Source: Haloarcula halobia (GTDB lineage Archaea; Halobacteriota; Halobacteria; Halobacteriales; Haloarculaceae). From it: 64,000 nucleotides of DNA. The stretch covers positions 2,170,001 to 2,234,000 of the forward strand of contig NZ_CP119787.1 in the NCBI RefSeq assembly GCF_029338255.1. Direction: 5' to 3'. Positions within the stretch are counted from its first letter, which is position 1. Every line of letters begins with the position of its first letter. The translations under genes were made by a program, and so were the position numbers. Below, one piece after another: positions 43,742 to 52,495 of the stretch. The notes beneath the pieces are model-generated. The model made no database searches. It was not told the origin of the DNA and saw only the letters and a program-made list of their open reading frames with translations.

Positions 43742-44697
43742 TGGTAGGAGGGACTCGCCCCGACTACGAGAAGGTTTTGGTGACCGTCGGACAGCACGCA
43801 CACGTGCTCGCGACGGCCGGGCGGCGAACTGGGCAGAACCCGGGTCGAGGGCCGAAGAGCGAGGCCAGCCGCGCTCGACGGCGGTTCGACCGAGTTCGGG
43901 GACATCCAGTGGTGGCCCCGGACCGCGAGAGTACGGGCGACCGAAGTTTCCCAACCGCGTATTCACCATGTGTGAACAGAGTTTCGAACTATCGTTCGTG
44001 AGGAATTCGGGTTTTCGTGACATATGTACGTTTGTTAGAGTGTCCGTCGTTGTTCGGGATTCGGATTTCAGTGACCGAGTTCGAACGCCTTCGTTTCGGG
44101 CGCGAAACGGCAGGATTCGGACGCTTGACGCTCTCTCAGATGGTACCGACGGAACTTCTCGTCTGTATGACTGAACGTTTACACTGACTGAACTACAGTT
44201 CTGACAGGGCAGACGACACGTGCTCAGAGAGCGACCGGCGTCGGGGTCCCGCTGCCGTAGCCGACCCCGACCACTCGGCCCCGACTGCCCAGGACCCGCC
44301 AGGCCGTCCGCAGGGAGGGCCGGAGCTGCGCCGCCTACCGGCGGGTCGGCCCGTCCGTCGTGGTCTGCGAGGACGAGCGTGACGTACGTAGCGACGTCGA
44401 AGATCCCGATTTCGTCCGAGGAGGCAGAGAAGCGAACTTCCTCGACTTCCGCGTCCGACGCGATAGTCCCCCGCGGGACGGGGGCCTGTCTGCTTTCAAT
44501 CAACCGAGATACCCGTTCTACATGACAGGATAGGGGATACGGTGGGTCCGGGAGACGGGTCGTTCTGACCGTCTCAGCGTCGCGCAGTACTGCGGTTTTC
44601 GGCTCCCCTGTCGGGAGTATCGGGCAGCCCGGAGGAAGCATTCGTTCACACAGGGTGAACACGGGACGGGCGCCCGATCGAGAGCGGAAGGGAGCGG
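43742..44697. other. Gene-free stretch of about 950 bp with spaced repeats
   Basis: No complete gene. The minus-strand frame running on from the aldehyde dehydrogenase holds one possible coding remnant near 44330-44510 (RLIESRQAPVPRGTIASD, then EEVRFSASSDEIGIFDVATY), which I cannot identify. Three ATTCGG-containing repeats lie at 44002-44129. The rest looks like decayed DNA left by rearrangement between the dehydrogenase and the dehydratase. Confidence 0.45.
44002..44129 (+). repeat. Three ATTCGG repeats at 54- and 56-bp spacing
   Basis: Copies GGAATTCGGGTTTTCGTGAC, GGGATTCGGATTTCAGTGAC and CAGGATTCGGACGCTTGACG start at 44002, 44056 and 44111. ATTCGG cores are at 44005, 44059 and 44115, about five helical turns apart. 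They could be a regulator-binding array 260-390 bp upstream of the aldehyde dehydrogenase. Confidence 0.45.
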
Positions 44698-45176
44698 TTA
44701 CCTGGAGGTGATCATCCCGTCTTTTAGTGGCCGGACGAACGGTATCGAGACCCGGCTGCCCGTGCAGTGAGAGTTGTAGAACGCGACGATGGTGTCCAGC
44801 GAGCGGGCCGCTTCGACGCCCGTGGACGGATTCTCGATGACCCCGTCGAGGACCGCGACGATGTCGCTGACGGCGTTGCACGCCCGCCGGTCGCCGTCGT
44901 CCCGCGTCCAGGCGTCCTCGATGCCCGGGAGCGGACGTGCTCGCCGCCCTCTGGCCGCCAGTAGCGACACTCGCCGTCGTCGTTGTTGCGGGAGACCTCC
45001 CCCTCGCTGGCGATGAAGTTCAGCGTCATCGAGGACTCGTTGGTCGGGCTTGGGCAGTCGACGGTCGTGAACGTCCCGTCGTCCGTGTGGCTAGAAATCA
45101 CGTCGAGGTCCTCCTCGTCGTGCATCCCGAGGATGCCCATCCCGGGGACGTCCCCCCGTCCCGACGATACCGGCAC
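44698..45176 (-). pseudogene. Truncated, frameshifted Gfo/Idh/MocA oxidoreductase
   Basis: The minus strand codes GMGILGMHDEEDLDVISSHT...SSMTLNFIASEGEVSRNN...YWRPEGGEHV, the C-terminal half of a Gfo/Idh/MocA dehydrogenase. It then needs one extra base near 44945 to continue as LPGIEDAWTRDDGDRRACNAV...STGVEAARSLDTIVAFYNSH...GMITSR. The N-terminal Rossmann domain is missing entirely; the sequence begins 12 bases after the stop of the neighbouring dehydratase. Deletion plus frameshift makes it non-functional. Confidence 0.75.
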
Positions 45177-45187
45177 TGTGAGTCATC

Positions 45188-46363
45188 TCACTCGTAGGTG
45201 TGGAGACTCCCCGTCTGGTTCTCCTCGATGTAGTCCCAGTCGTAGTCGACGCCCAGTCCCGGGCCCTCGGGCACCTCGACCATGCCGTTCTCGTCGACGG
45301 TGTCGATCATATCGGAGTAGTCGCCCTCGTAGACCGGCGGTTGCGTGTTGGGACAGTCGGGGTGCACCAGGGCGAGTTCGTAGTAGTTGGTGTTCCGGAT
45401 GGCCGCGATGCAGTGCCGCTGTGCGGGGCCGGGCGCGTGGAACTCGACGTCAAGGCCGAACCCTTCCGCGACGTTGGCACGTTTCATCGCCCCGGTGATG
45501 CCGGCGTCGTACTCGGGGTCCGCCCGGAGGAAGTCCGTTGCCTCGTTGGCGACGAAGTCCGTCGCCGGTTCGAGCCCCCGGACGTGTTCCGTCTGGAGGA
45601 TGGGGGTATCGAGCTTCTGACGGAGCTTGCGGTGGCCGTGCTGGGAGATGCCGCCGTCCCGGTACGGGTCCTCGTACCAGAAGAAGCCCTCCTCGTCGAG
45701 TGCGCGACCGAGCTTCAGCGCGTCGGCGAACGTCTCGAGTTCGCAGGCCGGGTCGTGCATCAGGTCCATCTCGTCGCCGACGCGCTCCCCGACGGCGTGG
45801 ACCGCCTCGAGTTCACGCTCTAGGTCGCGCGAGCCCTCACTCCCGCCCCAGCCGTGGATCTTGAACGCCCCGTAGCCCATCTCGAGACACTCCTCGGCGA
45901 AGTCGGCGAAGGCCTCGGGCGTGTCGAGGCCGCCGTTCTCGTCGCCGTGGTAGGTCGACGCGTACGCGGGGAACGTCGTCCGGTACGTGCCCAACAGCTC
46001 GTGGATGGGCGCGTCGTAGTACTTCCCGGCGGAGTCCCACAGCGCGATGTCGATGGGGCCGATCCCCATCCGGTCGTACTTCCGGAGGGCGCGCTTGATC
46101 TCCGACCAGTGGTGTTCCCGCTCGAGCGGGTTCTTTCCGAGGAGGTAGTCCGCGAACATGTTGACCTGGGCCGCTCCGGGCGAGTTCCCGCCGACGTACT
46201 CCCCGGTGATGCCCGTGTCGGTGTGTATCTTGAGACCGAACAGTTTCCGTTCGGTCACCGAACCGGGTTCGTAGACGAGGTTGAACCCGTGCTGGTCCGT
46301 CCCCACGTCTTCGATAGGATAGGAGAACTCTACTGACTCGATGCCGGTAATCTCTGGCGCCAT
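45188..46363 (-). CDS. Enolase-superfamily acid-sugar dehydratase (copy 1)
   Basis: A 391-residue mandelate-racemase/muconate-lactonizing-type enzyme. The capping domain covers about residues 1-130. The barrel has a lysine in FKIHGWGG, metal ligands at LMHDPACELE (D), FFWYEDPYRDGG (E) and ILQTEHVRGL (E), and a catalytic histidine in VEFHAPGPAQRH. Such enzymes remove water from aldonic acids to give 2-keto-3-deoxy acids. The substrate is not readable; xylonate, gluconate, rhamnonate and galactonate are candidates. It is clearly paralogous to the gene at 48244. The start at 46363 has a TATA box 21-33 nt upstream. Confidence 0.88.
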   Translation of the reverse strand: MAPEITGIESVEFSYPIEDVGTDQHGFNLVYEPGSVTERKLFGLKIHTDTGITGEYVGGNSPGAAQVNMFADYLLGKNPLEREHHWSEIKRALRKYDRMGIGPIDIALWDSAGKYYDAPIHELLGTYRTTFPAYASTYHGDENGGLDTPEAFADFAEECLEMGYGAFKIHGWGGSEGSRDLERELEAVHAVGERVGDEMDLMHDPACELETFADALKLGRALDEEGFFWYEDPYRDGGISQHGHRKLRQKLDTPILQTEHVRGLEPATDFVANEATDFLRADPEYDAGITGAMKRANVAEGFGLDVEFHAPGPAQRHCIAAIRNTNYYELALVHPDCPNTQPPVYEGDYSDMIDTVDENGMVEVPEGPGLGVDYDWDYIEENQTGSLHTYE

Positions 46364-46383
46364 ACGAGTAGCAAGAGATACCA

Positions 46384-46396
46384 CCACAATAAACCT
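46384..46396 (-). promoter_or_regulatory. TATA box of dehydratase copy 1
   Basis: The minus strand reads AGGTTTATTGTGG, 21-33 nt before the ATG at 46363. Confidence 0.55.
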
Positions 46397-46509
46397 GCGT
46401 GCTTCCCCGCCGAGTACCGCGCCGCGTCCGGCGAACGTCTCAAGTCGTCCCGAGTCCCCTCCGAACCACCGGTGGATTCATCACGACATGGCGAGACGGT
46501 CCGCGTGCC

Positions 46510-47316
46510 ATGGTAGGGCACACCGAATACGACTACACCGGCGAATCGGCAATCGTCACCGGGTCGACGAAGGGTATCGGCCGGGGCATCGCAGAGGGAC
46601 TCGCCGACGCCGGGGCGAACGTCGTCGTCAACGGCCGCGACGACCAGGAGGTGGACGCGGTCGCCGACGAACTGGACGACCGCGGAGGCGGAAGCGCTGT
46701 CGGCGTCACGGCGGACGTCGGTGACCCGGCGGCGATAGAGCGCCTGGTCGACAGCGCCGTCGACGCCTTCGGAGAGATAGACCTCCTCGTGAACAACGCT
46801 GCGACGTGGCCCGAGGAGGAGTCGCTCGTCGAGTCGTCGCTGGACCAGTGGAACCGGACGATGGACGTCAACGTCCGGTCACAGTACTACGCCGCGAAGC
46901 TCGTCGCCGAACACATGATAGCCGAGGGCATCGAGGGCTGTATCGTCAACCACACGAGCCAGGCCGGCGACCGCCGCACCGGCCCCTTCGGCCTCTATGG
47001 CATCTCGAAGACGTCGATAAACGGCCTGACGTGGCGGATGGCCCAGGAGCTGGCCGAGCACGGCATCCGGATGAACGCCATCTCGACGGACGTGACCGAG
47101 ACCGCACAGACCCGCTACGAGGCCGAACAGGCGGCGAAGGACCACCCGGACAGGACCGCCGAGGAGATACTCCGCGAGCGGGGAGAGAAGCGCCCCCTCG
47201 GCCGCCTCGGGCAACCCGAGGACCTCGCGGACGCGGTGCTGTGGCTGGGAAGCGACAGGGCCGACTACGTCGTCGGCGACATCGTCCGCGTGAGCGGCGG
47301 GGGGAACCTGGAGTAG
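46510..47316 (+). CDS. SDR-family sugar or sugar-acid dehydrogenase
   Basis: A 268-residue classical SDR: cofactor loop TGSTKGIGRGIAEGLADAG, an R after VVVNG (GRDDQE), which favours NADP(H), NNA in LLVNNAATWPEE, catalytic serine in VNHTSQAGD and YGISK for Y-x3-K. The start at 46510 (MVGHTEYDYTGE) fits the family. Its stop lies 4 bases before the start of the amidohydrolase, so dehydrogenase and lactonase would be made together, a logical pair for oxidising an aldose to its lactone and opening it. Confidence 0.88.
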   Translation: MVGHTEYDYTGESAIVTGSTKGIGRGIAEGLADAGANVVVNGRDDQEVDAVADELDDRGGGSAVGVTADVGDPAAIERLVDSAVDAFGEIDLLVNNAATWPEEESLVESSLDQWNRTMDVNVRSQYYAAKLVAEHMIAEGIEGCIVNHTSQAGDRRTGPFGLYGISKTSINGLTWRMAQELAEHGIRMNAISTDVTETAQTRYEAEQAAKDHPDRTAEEILRERGEKRPLGRLGQPEDLADAVLWLGSDRADYVVGDIVRVSGGGNLE

Positions 47317-47320
47317 TCCC

Positions 47321-48193
47321 GTGCGGGTCGTCGATACCCACACCCACACCTGGGGCCCGGACACCGAGGAACTGCCCTGGCCGGCGGAGATCCTGCCGCC
47401 GGGGTGGGAGGGCGCCTACACCGCCCACGACCTGATAGCCGACATGGACGCCGCCGGCGTCGAGGAGAGCGTCATGGTCACGACGCCGCTGTACGGCCGC
47501 GGCGTGCGAGCAAACGAGTACACGATGCGCTCCATCGAGGCCTACCCCGACCGCCTGTGGGGCGTCGGCCTGATGGACTTCTTCGGGGACGACCCCGAGC
47601 AGGTCCGTGCGGCCCTCCGTCGCGTCGTCGGCCACGACCGGATGCTCGGCGTCAGGATGCACGCCTGTCTGGCCTACGAGGAGCACGCCTCCGAGCTGGA
47701 CCGGACGGCCGACTGGATCCTCGACGACACCCTCGAACCGGTCTGGGCGGAGGCCGCCGAGCTGGACACGTCGGTGTTCGTCTTCCCGAAGGCCCAACAG
47801 GTGTCGATGATAGAGACGCTCGCGGGCCGCTACCCGGACGTCCAGCTGGTCGTGGACCACATGGCCTTCCCGGACGAGACGACCGACCCCGACGAGGCCC
47901 CCTGGACCGACTTGGAGGCGCTCGCCGACCACGACAACGTCGCCGTCAAGGTGAGCTCGCTTCCCCGGTCGAGCGACCAGGGATGGCCCTACGAGGACCT
48001 CTGGGGGTACGTCCGCCACCTCGCCGACTGGTTCGGGAGCGAGCGGCTGATGCTCGGGTCGGACTACCCGTGGATGGACGACTGGGCCGACTACGAGGCA
48101 TGCCTCTCCTGGGTCGAGGAGGTCCCGTCCCTCTCAGCCCGGGACTATGCCTACATGGCCCACCGGACCTTCGAGTCCATCCACGAGGGCTAG
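47321..48193 (+). CDS. Amidohydrolase-family lactonase (COG3618 type)
   Basis: A 290-residue TIM-barrel amidohydrolase starting at GTG: RVVDTHTHTWGP gives the HxH metal pair, VVDHMAFPD a further histidine and MLGSDYPWMDDW the catalytic aspartate. The COG3618 group contains L-fucono- and L-rhamnono-lactonases and 2-pyrone-4,6-dicarboxylate lactonase. With the SDR directly upstream and the RhaM-family protein in the island, a deoxyhexonolactonase is plausible; a pentonolactonase cannot be excluded. Confidence 0.82.
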   Translation: MRVVDTHTHTWGPDTEELPWPAEILPPGWEGAYTAHDLIADMDAAGVEESVMVTTPLYGRGVRANEYTMRSIEAYPDRLWGVGLMDFFGDDPEQVRAALRRVVGHDRMLGVRMHACLAYEEHASELDRTADWILDDTLEPVWAEAAELDTSVFVFPKAQQVSMIETLAGRYPDVQLVVDHMAFPDETTDPDEAPWTDLEALADHDNVAVKVSSLPRSSDQGWPYEDLWGYVRHLADWFGSERLMLGSDYPWMDDWADYEACLSWVEEVPSLSARDYAYMAHRTFESIHEG

Positions 48194-48210
48194 ACTGGTA
48201 GCTCACCCTA

Positions 48211-48220
48211 GACGTTTATC
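48211..48220 (+). promoter_or_regulatory. TATA box of dehydratase copy 2
   Basis: GACGTTTATC lies 24-33 nt before the ATG at 48244, so this copy has its own promoter despite following the amidohydrolase on the same strand. Confidence 0.55.
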
Positions 48221-48243
48221 GGGTCGCTGTGTCACAGGTCGGT

Positions 48244-49410
48244 ATGACTGCGACCATCGAGCGCATCGAGACCGTCGAGTTCAGCTACCGGTTGCCCGAC
48301 GTGGGGACCCCGCCCGGCGGGTTCGACGTCGTCTACGACCCCGGGAACACGATGGAGCGGCACCTCTTTGCCGTACGAGTCTCGTGTAGCGACGGCCTGA
48401 CCGGCGAGTACGTCGGGAGCAACTCACCCGGCGCCGCCCAGATCAACACCGTCGCGGACTACCTGGTCGGGAAGGACCCGCTCGAGCGGGAACACCACTG
48501 GTCGGAACTCAAACGCGCGCTCCGGAAGTACGACCGGATGGGCATCGGCCCGCTCGACGTCGCGCTGTGGGACTACGCCGGCAAGCAGTACGACGCACCC
48601 ATCCACGAACTGCTGGGGAGCTACCGCGACCGGCTCCCGGCGTACGCCTCGACGTACCAGGGCGACCGGAGCGGCGGCCTGGACTCGCCGGCGGCGTACG
48701 CCGATTTCGCCGAGTCGTGTCTGGACCGTGGCTACCAGGGCTACAAAGTCCACGGGTGGGACGGCGACTGGCGCGACCCCGACCTGCTCGAGGCGACAGT
48801 CCGGGCCGTCGGGGAGCGCGTCGGCGACGAGATGGACCTCATGGTCGACCCCGCGTGTGACCTCGATACCTTCGCCGAGGCGCTCCAGGTCGGACGGGCC
48901 TGTGACGACCACGGGTACCTCTGGTACGAGGACCCGTACCGGGACGGCGGCATCTCCCAGCACGGCCACCGCAAGCTCCGTCAGAAGCTCGAGACGCCGC
49001 TTCTCCAGACCGAACACGTCCGTGGCCTCGAGTCACATACGGATTTCGTCGCCAACGAGGCCACGGACTTCGTCCGCGCCGACCCCGAGTACGACGCCGG
49101 CATCACCGGGGCGACGAAGATTGCGAACGTCGCGGAAGGGTTCGGCCTTGACGTCGAGTTCCACGCGCCCGGCCCCGCACAGCGCCACGTGATGGCCGCG
49201 ACTCGCAATGCCAACTACTACGAGATGGCACTGGTCCACCCGGACGCACCGAACACGACGCCGCCCGTCTACGATGGCGACTACCGCGACGACATCGACG
49301 CCGTCGACGACGCGGGGACGGTACCCGTGCCCGACGGCCCGGGACTGGGCGTCGACTACGACTGGGACTACATCGAGGCCAACGAGACCGGGCGACGGGA
49401 GTACCGCTGA
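48244..49410 (+). CDS. Enolase-superfamily acid-sugar dehydratase (copy 2)
   Basis: A 388-residue paralogue of the gene at 45188, about two thirds identical by eye and sharing the same catalytic set: KVHGWDG lysine, LMVDPACDLD, LWYEDPYRDGG, LLQTEHVRGL and VEFHAPGPAQRH. Differences cluster in the N-terminal capping domain (LPDVGTPPGGFDVVYDPGN here, IEDVGTDQHGFNLVYEPGS there), which sets substrate range in this superfamily. The two may therefore act on different aldonates. The start at 48244 (MTATIERIETVEF) is supported by the TATA box. Confidence 0.88.
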   Translation: MTATIERIETVEFSYRLPDVGTPPGGFDVVYDPGNTMERHLFAVRVSCSDGLTGEYVGSNSPGAAQINTVADYLVGKDPLEREHHWSELKRALRKYDRMGIGPLDVALWDYAGKQYDAPIHELLGSYRDRLPAYASTYQGDRSGGLDSPAAYADFAESCLDRGYQGYKVHGWDGDWRDPDLLEATVRAVGERVGDEMDLMVDPACDLDTFAEALQVGRACDDHGYLWYEDPYRDGGISQHGHRKLRQKLETPLLQTEHVRGLESHTDFVANEATDFVRADPEYDAGITGATKIANVAEGFGLDVEFHAPGPAQRHVMAATRNANYYEMALVHPDAPNTTPPVYDGDYRDDIDAVDDAGTVPVPDGPGLGVDYDWDYIEANETGRREYR

Positions 49411-49425
49411 CCGCTGTCGACCGTC

Positions 49426-50223
49426 TCAGAGGTCCGTCGCCTGCTCGCTGCGTTCACCCTCCGGCATTCCGCCGACCATCCGCTTGACGATCTCGTCCTG
49501 GTCGAACCCCTCGGCGTCGATGGTGCCCGCGCTCTTGCCCTGGTGGAGGACGTGGATGCGGTCGGACGCCCGCTGGATGTAGTCGAGGTTGTGGGAGATG
49601 AGGATGATGGAGATGCCCTGTTCCTGCATGCGGTCGATGAGGTCGAGGACCCTGTCGGCGCCCTCTACCGAGAGCGCACTCGTCGGTTCGTCCATGATGA
49701 CGATCTTCGGGTCCGACAGGAGCGTCCGGGAGATGCTGACGAGCTGTCGTTCCCCGCCAGAGAGGTTCGACACCTTCTCGTCGACGTCGACGCCGATCTC
49801 GAGGTCGTCGAGGAGTTCGCGGGCCCGCTTGCGCATCGCCGGTTTGTTGAGGACCCCGAACAGCCCCGAGGGCCCCGACACCGACTCGCGGCCGAGGAAG
49901 ATGTTCTGGGTGACGGTGAGGTTACCGGCGATGGCGAGGTCCTGGAACGTCGTCTCGATGCCCAGGTCCTTCGAGGCGCGAGCGTTCGCTATCTCGACCA
50001 CCTCGCCGTCGACGCGGATGGTCCCCGAATCCGGCTTGATCGCCCCGGCGAGACACTTGATGAGCGTCGACTTGCCGGCGCCGTTGTCGCCGGCCAGCGC
50101 GAGAATCTCGTTGCGGCGGAGTCTGAACGTGACGTCCGACAGCGCGACCACCTCGCCGTACGTCTTCGTGATGCCCTCCATCTCGACGATGTGGTCCACG
50201 TCGGCGGCTGTCGCCTGGCTCAT
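49426..50223 (-). CDS. Sugar ABC transporter ATPase, single-domain CUT2 type (system 1)
   Basis: A 265-residue ATPase: Walker A ALAGDNGAGKST, Q-loop TTFQDLAI, signature VSNLSGGERQLVSI, Walker B IVIMDEPTSALS and H-loop LISHNLDY. RbsA-type subunits normally have two fused ATPase halves (about 500 residues). This has one and resembles FrcA, so it should dimerise. It is divergent from the permease and binding protein, with TATA boxes for each side in the 118-bp gap. The start at 50223 is MSQATAADVDH. Confidence 0.9.
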   Translation of the reverse strand: MSQATAADVDHIVEMEGITKTYGEVVALSDVTFRLRRNEILALAGDNGAGKSTLIKCLAGAIKPDSGTIRVDGEVVEIANARASKDLGIETTFQDLAIAGNLTVTQNIFLGRESVSGPSGLFGVLNKPAMRKRARELLDDLEIGVDVDEKVSNLSGGERQLVSISRTLLSDPKIVIMDEPTSALSVEGADRVLDLIDRMQEQGISIILISHNLDYIQRASDRIHVLHQGKSAGTIDAEGFDQDEIVKRMVGGMPEGERSEQATDL

Positions 50224-50244
50224 GGCTGTGAAATGTCGACCGTA

Positions 50245-50255
50245 GAATAAAAACA
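50245..50255 (-). promoter_or_regulatory. TATA box of the system 1 ATPase
   Basis: The minus strand reads TGTTTTTATTC, 22-32 nt before the ATG at 50223. Confidence 0.55.
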
Positions 50256-50340
50256 TTGGCCCGTTAGGGACCGTCAGGCAGCGAGCATACATGTCACTTC
50301 GTCCAAAGATTTACTAATGCGTCGCCTGAAGCAACCCAGC

Positions 50341-51327
50341 ATGGCGCGTACGGCCGTCGACGTCGGTGCTGCCAGGGAGCAGGTCACGCTCAAAAAGATC
50401 AGTCAGTACGGGCCGATAATCGGCCTCGTGGGACTGTACGTCGCGTTCACGCTGTTGAACGACAGGTTTCTGACCGTCGGGAACCAGGTGAACGTCCTCC
50501 AGCAGGTGTCGATAATCGGCATCATGGCCATCGGCGTCACCTTCCCCATCCTCTGTGCGGAGATCGACCTGAGCATCGCGCAGGTGATGGAGGTCGGCGG
50601 CCTGACGATCGCGACGCTGGCTGTCGGCGCGCGACTGTTCGAGGGGTTCGCCATCCCGGTTCCGGCGGCCATCCTCGTGGGTCTGTTGCTCGGTGCCACC
50701 TTCGGGGCGCTGTCCGGGTTCGTCACCGCGCGGTTCGGCGTCCCGTCGTTCATGACCACGCTGGCGGTGCTGTTTCTCGCCGACGGGTTCGGTCTCATCG
50801 TCTCGGGCAACCGCCCTATCATCGGGTTGCCGGCGTCGCTGACGGCCATCGGTGGCTCCCGCGTGCTCGGGTTCCCGAGCATCGTCCTCGTCTTCCTCGC
50901 CCTGCTGATCGCGTCGCAGCTGGTCCTCTCGTACACGAAGTTCGGCCTCTACATCTACGCTATCGGTGGTGATCGGCAGGCCGCAGAGCGGATGGGGATC
51001 AACGTCCCCCTGGTGCGGCTGGGGACGCTCGTCATCTCGGGACTGTTCGCCGGAATCGCCGGCCTCGTGACCCTCGGACGCCTCGGTAGCGCCGTCCCGA
51101 CGATGGGTTCGGGGCTCCTGTTGCCGCCGATCGCCGCCGTCATCCTCGGCGGTGCCAACCTCTTCGGGGGGTCCGGCAACATGGTCGGCACGCTCGTGGG
51201 CGTGCTCATCCTCGGCATCCTCCAGAACGGCCTGAACCTGATGGGCGTCGGCCCGTCGGGCCAGCTGGTCGCCCAGGGCATCGTCCTGATGCTGGCCGTC
51301 CTCGCGAACGTCGTCGGCCAGGACTGA
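50341..51327 (+). CDS. Sugar ABC transporter permease, RbsC-like (system 1)
   Basis: A 328-residue BPD_transp_2 permease with about ten hydrophobic helices. The family's cytoplasmic coupling segment is seen as FGLYIYAIGGDRQAAERMGINV, and the end is LPPIAAVILGGANLFGGSGNMVGTL. The ATG at 50341 is preferred to that at 50317, because a TATA-like AAAGATTTACTA at 50305-50316 places the transcript start near it. It moves sugar through the membrane using the divergent ATPase and the downstream binding protein. Confidence 0.9.
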   Translation: MARTAVDVGAAREQVTLKKISQYGPIIGLVGLYVAFTLLNDRFLTVGNQVNVLQQVSIIGIMAIGVTFPILCAEIDLSIAQVMEVGGLTIATLAVGARLFEGFAIPVPAAILVGLLLGATFGALSGFVTARFGVPSFMTTLAVLFLADGFGLIVSGNRPIIGLPASLTAIGGSRVLGFPSIVLVFLALLIASQLVLSYTKFGLYIYAIGGDRQAAERMGINVPLVRLGTLVISGLFAGIAGLVTLGRLGSAVPTMGSGLLLPPIAAVILGGANLFGGSGNMVGTLVGVLILGILQNGLNLMGVGPSGQLVAQGIVLMLAVLANVVGQD

Positions 51328-51350
51328 TACCTGATAACTGAAACGACTTC

Positions 51351-51360
51351 CATTTATACC
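51351..51360 (+). promoter_or_regulatory. TATA box of the system 1 binding protein
   Basis: CATTTATACC lies 40-49 nt before the ATG at 51400, giving a leader of about 17 nt and separate, probably stronger expression of the binding protein. Confidence 0.5.
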
Positions 51361-51399
51361 GATAGTTCTTTCACAGGGCGTGTCAAATTGTGGTGGTGT

Positions 51400-52494
51400 A
51401 TGTCACGCGACATTCCCAGGCGACGGTTCATCCGTACCAGTGCGATCGCAGGCACGGCACTCTTCGCCGGCTGTGGAGGTGACGGTGGCGACGGCGGCGA
51501 CGGCGGCGATGGCGGCGACGGCGGCAGCGACGGCGGCGATGGCGGCGGTGACGGCATGGACGGCGGCGACGGAGACGGCGGTGGCGACGGCGGCGGCGAA
51601 CAGACGACCACCGAGAGCGGTCCGCCGACGGTCGCGCTCTCGGTGCCGTCGCTCGAGTTCACGTTCTTCGCCCGGATGCAGAACGCGTTCGACGCCGCCA
51701 AGAGCGACGGGGCCATCGCCTCGGACTCGGCGTTCTACGACGCCGGCAACTCACAGAGCACGCAGGTCTCGGACGTCGAGACGGCCATCTCGAACGAGGT
51801 GGACCTCCTGCTCATCTCGGCCCTCACGGCCGAAGGGGTCATCAACGCCATCGGCCAGGCCAACGAGGCCGATATCCCGGTCGTCGCTATCGACCGTAAC
51901 GTCGCCGAGGGGGAGACGGTGAGCTACGTCGCCTCCGACAACGTCCAGCTGGGCCGTCGCTCGACGGAGCTGTGTCTGGGCTTCATGCAGGAGATGGAGC
52001 AGAAAGACACCTACAACATCGTCCAGCTCGAGGGGACGCCCGGGGCGAGCGTGACGAACGACCGCGGCGAAGGGTTCAGCAACGCCGTGAGCAACAACGA
52101 CAGTCTCAACCGCCTCGCCAGTCAGACCGGCGAGTTCTCCACGCAGAACGCCCTCAGCGTCATGGAGGACTTCATCACCCAGTACGGCGACGAGATAGAC
52201 GGCGTGTTCTGCCAGAACGACCTGATGGCGCTCGGCGTCCACCAGGCGCTCCAGAACGCGGACATGTCGATGCCGGTCACCGGCATCGACGGCACGGAAG
52301 CGTGGGTCCAGCGGTTCTCGGACAACGAGTTCTACGGGACCATCGCGCAACTGCCCGAGGAGATGGTCAACACCGCCATCGAGACGGGCAAGACCCACCT
52401 CGCCGGCGAGGACGTCGAGGACACCATCGTCATCGACGGCCTCGAGGTCACCCAGGACAACGCCGCCGACTACCTCAGCCAGTACTTCGGCTGA
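51400..52494 (+). CDS. Tat-exported sugar-binding lipoprotein (system 1)
   Basis: A 364-residue CUT2 binding protein. A twin-arginine signal (RRRFIRTSAIAG) and lipobox FAGC give a lipid-anchored mature protein. A linker of about 45 residues follows, made almost only of glycine and aspartate (GGDGGDGGDGG-type), then the Peripla_BP_4 domain (VALSVPSLEFTFFARMQNAFDAAK, LLLISALTAEGVINAIGQAN, DIPVVAIDRNV, GVFCQNDLMALGVHQAL). It captures sugar outside the cell for the permease. The acidic linker is a halophilic adaptation and keeps the domain clear of the S-layer side. Confidence 0.92.
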   Translation: MSRDIPRRRFIRTSAIAGTALFAGCGGDGGDGGDGGDGGDGGSDGGDGGGDGMDGGDGDGGGDGGGEQTTTESGPPTVALSVPSLEFTFFARMQNAFDAAKSDGAIASDSAFYDAGNSQSTQVSDVETAISNEVDLLLISALTAEGVINAIGQANEADIPVVAIDRNVAEGETVSYVASDNVQLGRRSTELCLGFMQEMEQKDTYNIVQLEGTPGASVTNDRGEGFSNAVSNNDSLNRLASQTGEFSTQNALSVMEDFITQYGDEIDGVFCQNDLMALGVHQALQNADMSMPVTGIDGTEAWVQRFSDNEFYGTIAQLPEEMVNTAIETGKTHLAGEDVEDTIVIDGLEVTQDNAADYLSQYFG

Positions 52495-52495
52495 G

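Noticed and set aside
43742-44881. N-terminal extension of the aldehyde dehydrogenase frame by about 380 codons
   Set aside because: ALDH family start is at 43741; the extension is rich in R, S and P and has no start signal or family match.
51475-51605. Dense GGCGAC/GGCGGC repeats that could be mistaken for a CRISPR or satellite array
   Set aside because: They are in frame, encode a Gly-Asp linker, and have no spacers or regular unit length. No CRISPR array was seen anywhere in the window.
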